Below, in pieces: positions 13,304 to 17,085 of a stretch of DNA of 17,085 nucleotides (its first letter is position 1; each line of letters begins with the position of its first letter). A program made the position numbers and the translations under genes. This stretch comes from CAYMFD01 sp964389475. Lineage in GTDB: Bacteria > Bacteroidota > Bacteroidia > Chitinophagales > Saprospiraceae. The notes beneath the pieces were generated by a model. That model searched no databases. It was not told where the DNA came from and was given only the letters and a program-made list of their open reading frames with translations. The stretch spans positions 1 to 17,085 of the forward strand of contig CAYMFD010000086.1 in assembly GCA_964389475.1 (NCBI GenBank), in the 5' to 3' direction.

Positions 13304-13882
13304 ATGGATGCAACTATACGTGACATTATCTCCCAGTCGATAGACGTCAAGACAGCCCTACTCGCCGATGCCTCGACCATAGCAGCTATCCAAGCTAGTG
13401 TGGATCACTGTATCGAGACCCTTGACCATGCAGGCCGGGTACTCCTCTGTGGCAATGGAGGTAGTGCAGCCGATGCACAGCACATCGCCGCAGAGCTAAG
13501 CGGTCGATTTAAGATCGATAGGCAGCCGCTAGACTGTACCGCACTCCACGTCAATAGCTCCTACCTGACGGCAGTATCTAATGACTATGGCTATGACCAG
13601 GTATTCGCCCGCATACTCAAGGCCAGAGGTAGACCTGGCGATGTCTTGATCGCCCTATCTACCAGCGGCAATAGTGCCAATGTGGTCAACGCTGTATCGC
13701 AAGCTCGCAACCAGGGCATCGTGACGATAGGCCTGACGGGCAGTGCCACAGGCAAGATGGATGCCTACTGCGATGTTCTGATCAAGGTGCCTTCAATAGA
13801 TACAGCTCGCATACAAGAGTGCCATATCACCATAGGCCATGTCATCTGCGAACTCGTCGAGCGACAGCTAGCCAGATCATAG
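13304..13882 (+). CDS. gmhA: phosphoheptose isomerase (SIS family)
   Basis: GmhA converts sedoheptulose 7-phosphate to D-glycero-D-manno-heptose 7-phosphate, the first step to ADP-heptose. The 192 residues match E. coli length. The SIS-domain motifs are LCGNGGSAADAQHIAAE (48-64) and LSTSGNSANV (119-127). The metal and catalytic positions line up with the known set: His60, Glu64, Gln171 and His179, where E. coli has H61, E65, Q172 and H180. This favours GmhA over DiaA, which lacks that metal site. It sits 25 bp after the GT4 gene and its TAG is followed directly by the ATG of the START-domain gene. rfaE2, a later step, is on the other strand; the kinase and phosphatase are not in the window. 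Confidence 0.92.
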   Translation: MDATIRDIISQSIDVKTALLADASTIAAIQASVDHCIETLDHAGRVLLCGNGGSAADAQHIAAELSGRFKIDRQPLDCTALHVNSSYLTAVSNDYGYDQVFARILKARGRPGDVLIALSTSGNSANVVNAVSQARNQGIVTIGLTGSATGKMDAYCDVLIKVPSIDTARIQECHITIGHVICELVERQLARS

Positions 13883-14524
13883 ATGATAAAAACGTTACAA
13901 GTTACCATCCTCCTCATCCTGCTGGGCTGTACTATCGCCGCTCAGGACTGGGAGCTACACAGCGATCACGAGGGCATACAAGTCTATACTCTAGAGCAGG
14001 CAGATACTAAGATCCAGCGCCTGCGAGCTACCGTTACCATCGAAGCTACCCTAGAACAGGCAATCAATGCCCAGTTAGATGTAGAGCAGATGCCCTCGTG
14101 GTATGATCGCATTGCAGAGGTCCGCCTAAAGCACACACGCAGTCCAGTAGACCTCGATATCAGTGTACTCATCAGTCTGCCATGGCCGCTCAAAGATAGA
14201 TTCACGACCCTAGCTGCTACCGGATACATGGACCCTGAGAACAAGTCCTTGCACATCAGCACTAAATACTTGCCGAGCAGACAAGGCATCCCCGAAGACG
14301 TGGTACTAGTCACCGAGATAGGCTCTTCCTGGACCATCAAGCAGGTTGACGATAGTCAGATCTTTGTCGACCATGAGGTATATCTCGACCCAGGCGGCGT
14401 ACTGCCAGCCTGGTTGATCAACCTCACCTCAACGGAGGGTCCACGCAAGACGCTTGAAGGCTTTAGAAAAATCGTACCCACCTACTCTAGTCACTTGAGT
14501 CCAGAGCTAGAGGCTTTACGCTAG
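13883..14524 (+). CDS. exported START-domain lipid-binding-like protein
   Basis: This encodes 213 residues. The N-terminus is a signal sequence, IKTLQVTILLILLGCTIAAQD, which could be cut by signal peptidase I after TIAA or treated as a lipoprotein at LLGC (C16); I cannot decide. The rest matches bacterial START proteins: WELHSDHEGIQVYT near the start, MPSWYDRIAEVRL (about 71-84), the SLPWPLKDRFTTL stretch (about 98-110), and the closing VLPAWLINLTSTEGPRKTLEGFRK helix, which is the lid helix of the fold. START domains bind lipids or other hydrophobic ligands; the ligand is unknown here. Its ATG directly abuts the gmhA stop, so the two are translated from one mRNA. This may link it to envelope lipid or LPS handling, but that is inference. 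Confidence 0.85.
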   Translation: MIKTLQVTILLILLGCTIAAQDWELHSDHEGIQVYTLEQADTKIQRLRATVTIEATLEQAINAQLDVEQMPSWYDRIAEVRLKHTRSPVDLDISVLISLPWPLKDRFTTLAATGYMDPENKSLHISTKYLPSRQGIPEDVVLVTEIGSSWTIKQVDDSQIFVDHEVYLDPGGVLPAWLINLTSTEGPRKTLEGFRKIVPTYSSHLSPELEALR

Positions 14525-14593
14525 TGTCAAATTTCTATACCTGCCGAACTAATTGATAAGGCATAACTTTACTCTTAGTACAAATGCACAAGT

Positions 14594-16921
14594 ATGATCG
14601 ATACTACCTCTATACCAGATTCTCCAGGCCTGCTGACTTTACTGCCGTTGTTTTACATCGGATGGAGTGACAGCGTGCTGAGCCCCTCTGAGATGGAGCT
14701 GATCCATGAGCGAGTAAAGGCAGCTGATTGGCTGACTGCTGCCGAGAAGGACTACTTAATATCCTATACCGACCCTAAGCATCCACCTAGTGCCGAAACG
14801 TTTAAGGCCTGGGTAGAAATCCTGCAAAAACACAGCGACTCCCTCACCGAAGACGATAAGGCCTCCCTGTCCAAGATAGGTCTACAGCTAGCTACTAGCG
14901 CTACCGGTACAGCGACTAATGGCCGATGGAATGATGATAAAACGATTACGGCCCTGCAGTCAATAGAAAGCGCCATGGGCCTCGATAATCAAGAAAGTGT
15001 CGAGCTGCTAAGAGGTAGACTAGACGAAGGCTATGTCCGGCAAATGGCCGTAGACAGCAAGGTAGACGATACGCTGATCAAGGCATGGCTCGATGGCGAT
15101 ACCGTGGAGACCAAGGACCGTATGCGTAAGCTCTTGCGAGACCCTTTCTTTGCCCACCAGCACATACCAGACAAAGACCGCTACCGCGAGGTCATTTTAG
15201 ACCAGGTAAAGGCACTGGCCGCACAGGGTCTTGGTGGCTATGCCTTCCCGAGCGAGTTCGGTGGTGGTGGCGAGTTGGGTAAGCACATCACCGTCTTTGA
15301 GATGCTAGCCTATGGTGACCTGAGCCGACTGATCAAGTTCGGCGTGCAGTTTGGCTTATTCGGTGGTGCGGTATATGGCCTCGGCACGGAGAAGCACCAC
15401 CGCAAGTATATCGCCCCACTTACTAAAGCGGACTTGCTAGGCTGCTTTGCCATGACGGAGACAGGGCATGGTAGTAATGTCCGTGGCCTCAAGACCACTG
15501 CCACCTACGATGCTAGCAGCGACACGATCACCATCCACAGCCCAGACTACCAGGCCGGCAAGGAGTACATAGGCAATGCCATGCACTCATCGATGGCAGC
15601 GGTATTCGCTGATCTCATAGTCGATGGCACCTCGCATGGTGTACACTGCGTACTTGTGTCTATCCGCGATGCTGACCACCAGCTATTGCCAGGCGTCAAG
15701 GTCGTCGACTGTGGTTACAAGATGGGACTCAACGGTGTCGATAATGGCCGCATATGGTTTGACAATGTCGTTGTGCCTAGAGACAACCTCCTCGATAAGT
15801 ACGGCGCTATCACAGACGATGGCACCTACACGAGTCCTATAAAAAATCCTAGCAAGCGATTTTTCACCATGCTTGGGGCTCTCGTAGTAGGTCGCATATG
15901 TGTGGGAATGGCGGGTAATAATGCCACCAAAACTGCCCTGACGATAGCTATCAAGCACGCCTTTAAGCGTCGACAGTTTAGTGCCAAAGAAGGCCAGGAA
16001 GAACTCCAGATCATAGAATATCCGACCCACCAACGACGTCTACTGCCGAGGCTGGCTAGGACCTACGCCTACCACTGTGCCCTAGAAGATCTAGCCCACC
16101 AGTATACGCAGGCGGATGTCGACCATCGTAAAATAGAGACTCAAGCAGCAGGCCTTAAAGCCATGGCCAGCTGGCATGCTACCGACACCATACAGGAGTG
16201 CCGAGAGGCCCTAGGTGGTAAGGGTTACCTGACAGAAAATCGCATCGCCGACCTCAAGGCCGATACCGATATCTTCACGACGTTCGAAGGCGATAACACC
16301 GTACTCCTACAGCTGGTGGCCAAGGGATTACTGACCGAGTATAAGCAGAGCTTCCACGATGAGGGCTTTATGGCGGTCGTGCGATACCTCAACATGCGGG
16401 TCGCCAATACCGCTGCTGAGTATAACCCTATCTACCGGCGACAGACATCGACTGACCACCTGCTCGATCCAGATTTTCACAACCATGCCTTTCGCTACCA
16501 TGAGAAAAAACTGCTCCTAACCCTAGCGGAGCGGATGCAGTCCTACCTCAAAAAACGTATCAACCCCCACGATGCCTTCCTCAAGTGCCAGACACACATG
16601 GTCGCCCTCGCAAAAGCACATACCGATCGGCTAGCTCTCAAGGCCTTTACCAAGCGTCTAGCAAAAATGGAAGCCGGTATCGAAAAGGCAGCCCTCCAAA
16701 AAACCTGTGCCCTCTATGCCCTAGCTACCATCGAGAATAACAAGGGTTTTTACCTGGAGGCGGACTACATGGATGGCAGTAAGACCAAGGCCATCCGCCG
16801 ACAGGTGAGCAAGCTATGTGCTGAGCTTAAAGAAGTCGCTGTACCACTCGTCGATGGCTTTGCTATACCTAGTGAGCTGATTGATGCTGATGTGCTTAAG
16901 CCAGATGTAAAGTTGTCTTAA
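14594..16921 (+). CDS. acyl-CoA oxidase/dehydrogenase with N-terminal TerB-like domain
   Basis: This encodes 775 residues, about 110 longer than typical acyl-CoA oxidases. Residues 12-85 (LLPLFYIGWSDSVLSPSEMELI and an all-helical run) look like a TerB-type domain with an acidic turn. The catalytic part follows. It has an N-terminal helical domain and the flavin/substrate segment GCFAMTETGHGSN (283-295), typical of acyl-CoA oxidases. A central beta domain carries YKMGLNGVDNGRIWFDNVVVPRDNLL. The C-terminal helical domain has EALGGKGYLTENR and TFEGDNTVLLQL (563-574), in which Glu565 aligns with the catalytic Glu of ACOX. It should oxidise acyl-CoA to trans-2-enoyl-CoA with FAD, passing electrons to oxygen or an electron-transfer flavoprotein. 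Chain-length preference is unknown. No other beta-oxidation gene is near. The promoter between 14525 and 14593 is not clear; TAACTTTA is one mismatch from the -7 consensus without a -33. Confidence 0.9.
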   Translation: MIDTTSIPDSPGLLTLLPLFYIGWSDSVLSPSEMELIHERVKAADWLTAAEKDYLISYTDPKHPPSAETFKAWVEILQKHSDSLTEDDKASLSKIGLQLATSATGTATNGRWNDDKTITALQSIESAMGLDNQESVELLRGRLDEGYVRQMAVDSKVDDTLIKAWLDGDTVETKDRMRKLLRDPFFAHQHIPDKDRYREVILDQVKALAAQGLGGYAFPSEFGGGGELGKHITVFEMLAYGDLSRLIKFGVQFGLFGGAVYGLGTEKHHRKYIAPLTKADLLGCFAMTETGHGSNVRGLKTTATYDASSDTITIHSPDYQAGKEYIGNAMHSSMAAVFADLIVDGTSHGVHCVLVSIRDADHQLLPGVKVVDCGYKMGLNGVDNGRIWFDNVVVPRDNLLDKYGAITDDGTYTSPIKNPSKRFFTMLGALVVGRICVGMAGNNATKTALTIAIKHAFKRRQFSAKEGQEELQIIEYPTHQRRLLPRLARTYAYHCALEDLAHQYTQADVDHRKIETQAAGLKAMASWHATDTIQECREALGGKGYLTENRIADLKADTDIFTTFEGDNTVLLQLVAKGLLTEYKQSFHDEGFMAVVRYLNMRVANTAAEYNPIYRRQTSTDHLLDPDFHNHAFRYHEKKLLLTLAERMQSYLKKRINPHDAFLKCQTHMVALAKAHTDRLALKAFTKRLAKMEAGIEKAALQKTCALYALATIENNKGFYLEADYMDGSKTKAIRRQVSKLCAELKEVAVPLVDGFAIPSELIDADVLKPDVKLS

Positions 16922-17026
16922 TCTTTAACTCTTGATCGAGAAGACATAGCAATAATTGGTTCTATGCTGATTGCAGTGGAAAAATAGTCCCATCTGTAGA
17001 TAACAGATATACCTTTTGGTATTGTA

Positions 17027-17053
17027 GCCAGTGTCGGAAAGGCCCGACTGGCC
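17027..17053 (+). terminator. candidate hairpin downstream of the acyl-CoA oxidase gene
   Basis: GCCA-gt-GTCGG, a 6-nt loop (AAAGGC), then CCGAC-TGGC form a 9-bp stem with a 2-nt bulge about 105 nt after the stop, followed by CTTACTT rather than a clean T-run. A smaller stem ATCTGT/ACAGAT (16992-17008) lies before it. The rest of 16922-17085 shows no assignable gene, though short minus-strand frames without starts run through it; one ends at TAA 16920-16918 inside the oxidase stop. Confidence 0.3.
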
Positions 17054-17085
17054 TTACTTCGAGAGCCTCAGCACGGCGCCTTCTT

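Noticed and set aside
16918..17072. Minus-strand open frame entering from the right edge and ending inside the oxidase stop
   Set aside because: It is bounded upstream by a TGA within the window, has no start, and two other frames in the same bases look equally open, so coding is not supported.

Overview
The window looks like ordinary chromosome from a member of the Bacteroidota. The main evidence is a type IX secretion (T9SS) C-terminal sorting domain on one exported protein, several lipoproteins with Bacteroidota-style lipoboxes, at least one good TTG-20bp-TAnnTTTG promoter, weak or absent Shine-Dalgarno sequences, and ATGA/TAATG start-stop overlaps. The protein set would fit Saprospiria or a similar lineage, but that is inference. 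A 100-N gap flanked by an exact 55-bp duplication marks it as a draft short-read scaffold.

Layout. Bases 213-653 hold a small lipoprotein on the + strand. It converges with, and overlaps, a minus-strand unit tatA - nadD - EI24/CysZ-like membrane protein (2188 to 630). Next is a second tight minus-strand unit: thioredoxin-fold lipoprotein - galM - paaD-like - aat (4997 to 2288). A third minus-strand unit, more AT-rich by eye, encodes exported proteins: a T9SS-tailed protein of unknown function, an alpha/beta-hydrolase with a calcium-binding TSP3 linker, and a PQQ-propeller lipoprotein (about 9360 to 5316). It ends in a perfect 17-bp hairpin. A fourth minus-strand unit is panD - flippase-like membrane protein - rfaE2 (11692 to 9664), and it is interrupted by the gap. 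A 440-bp divergent region with three REP-like elements separates it from a + strand unit: GT4 glycosyltransferase - gmhA - START-domain protein (12151 to 14524). A large acyl-CoA oxidase/dehydrogenase with an N-terminal TerB-like domain (14594-16921) follows.

How the genes fit together. gmhA and rfaE2 supply two steps of ADP-heptose synthesis, and the GT4 enzyme and the YbhN-like membrane protein fit cell-envelope work. tatA serves protein export. The exported trio is the least conventional part. Its first gene has an intact signal-peptide coding sequence displaced from its ATG by one base, and two operator-like palindromes lie 22-24 bp apart upstream of it.

Two sequence-quality results matter to any user. 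Collapsing the 55-bp duplication at the gap restores a complete 350-residue membrane protein whose stop overlaps the rfaE2 start. The true start of the T9SS-tailed protein is probably at 9360, with one missing base. I found no CRISPR array, rRNA, tRNA, phage, insertion sequence or defence system, and no system that is clearly new.
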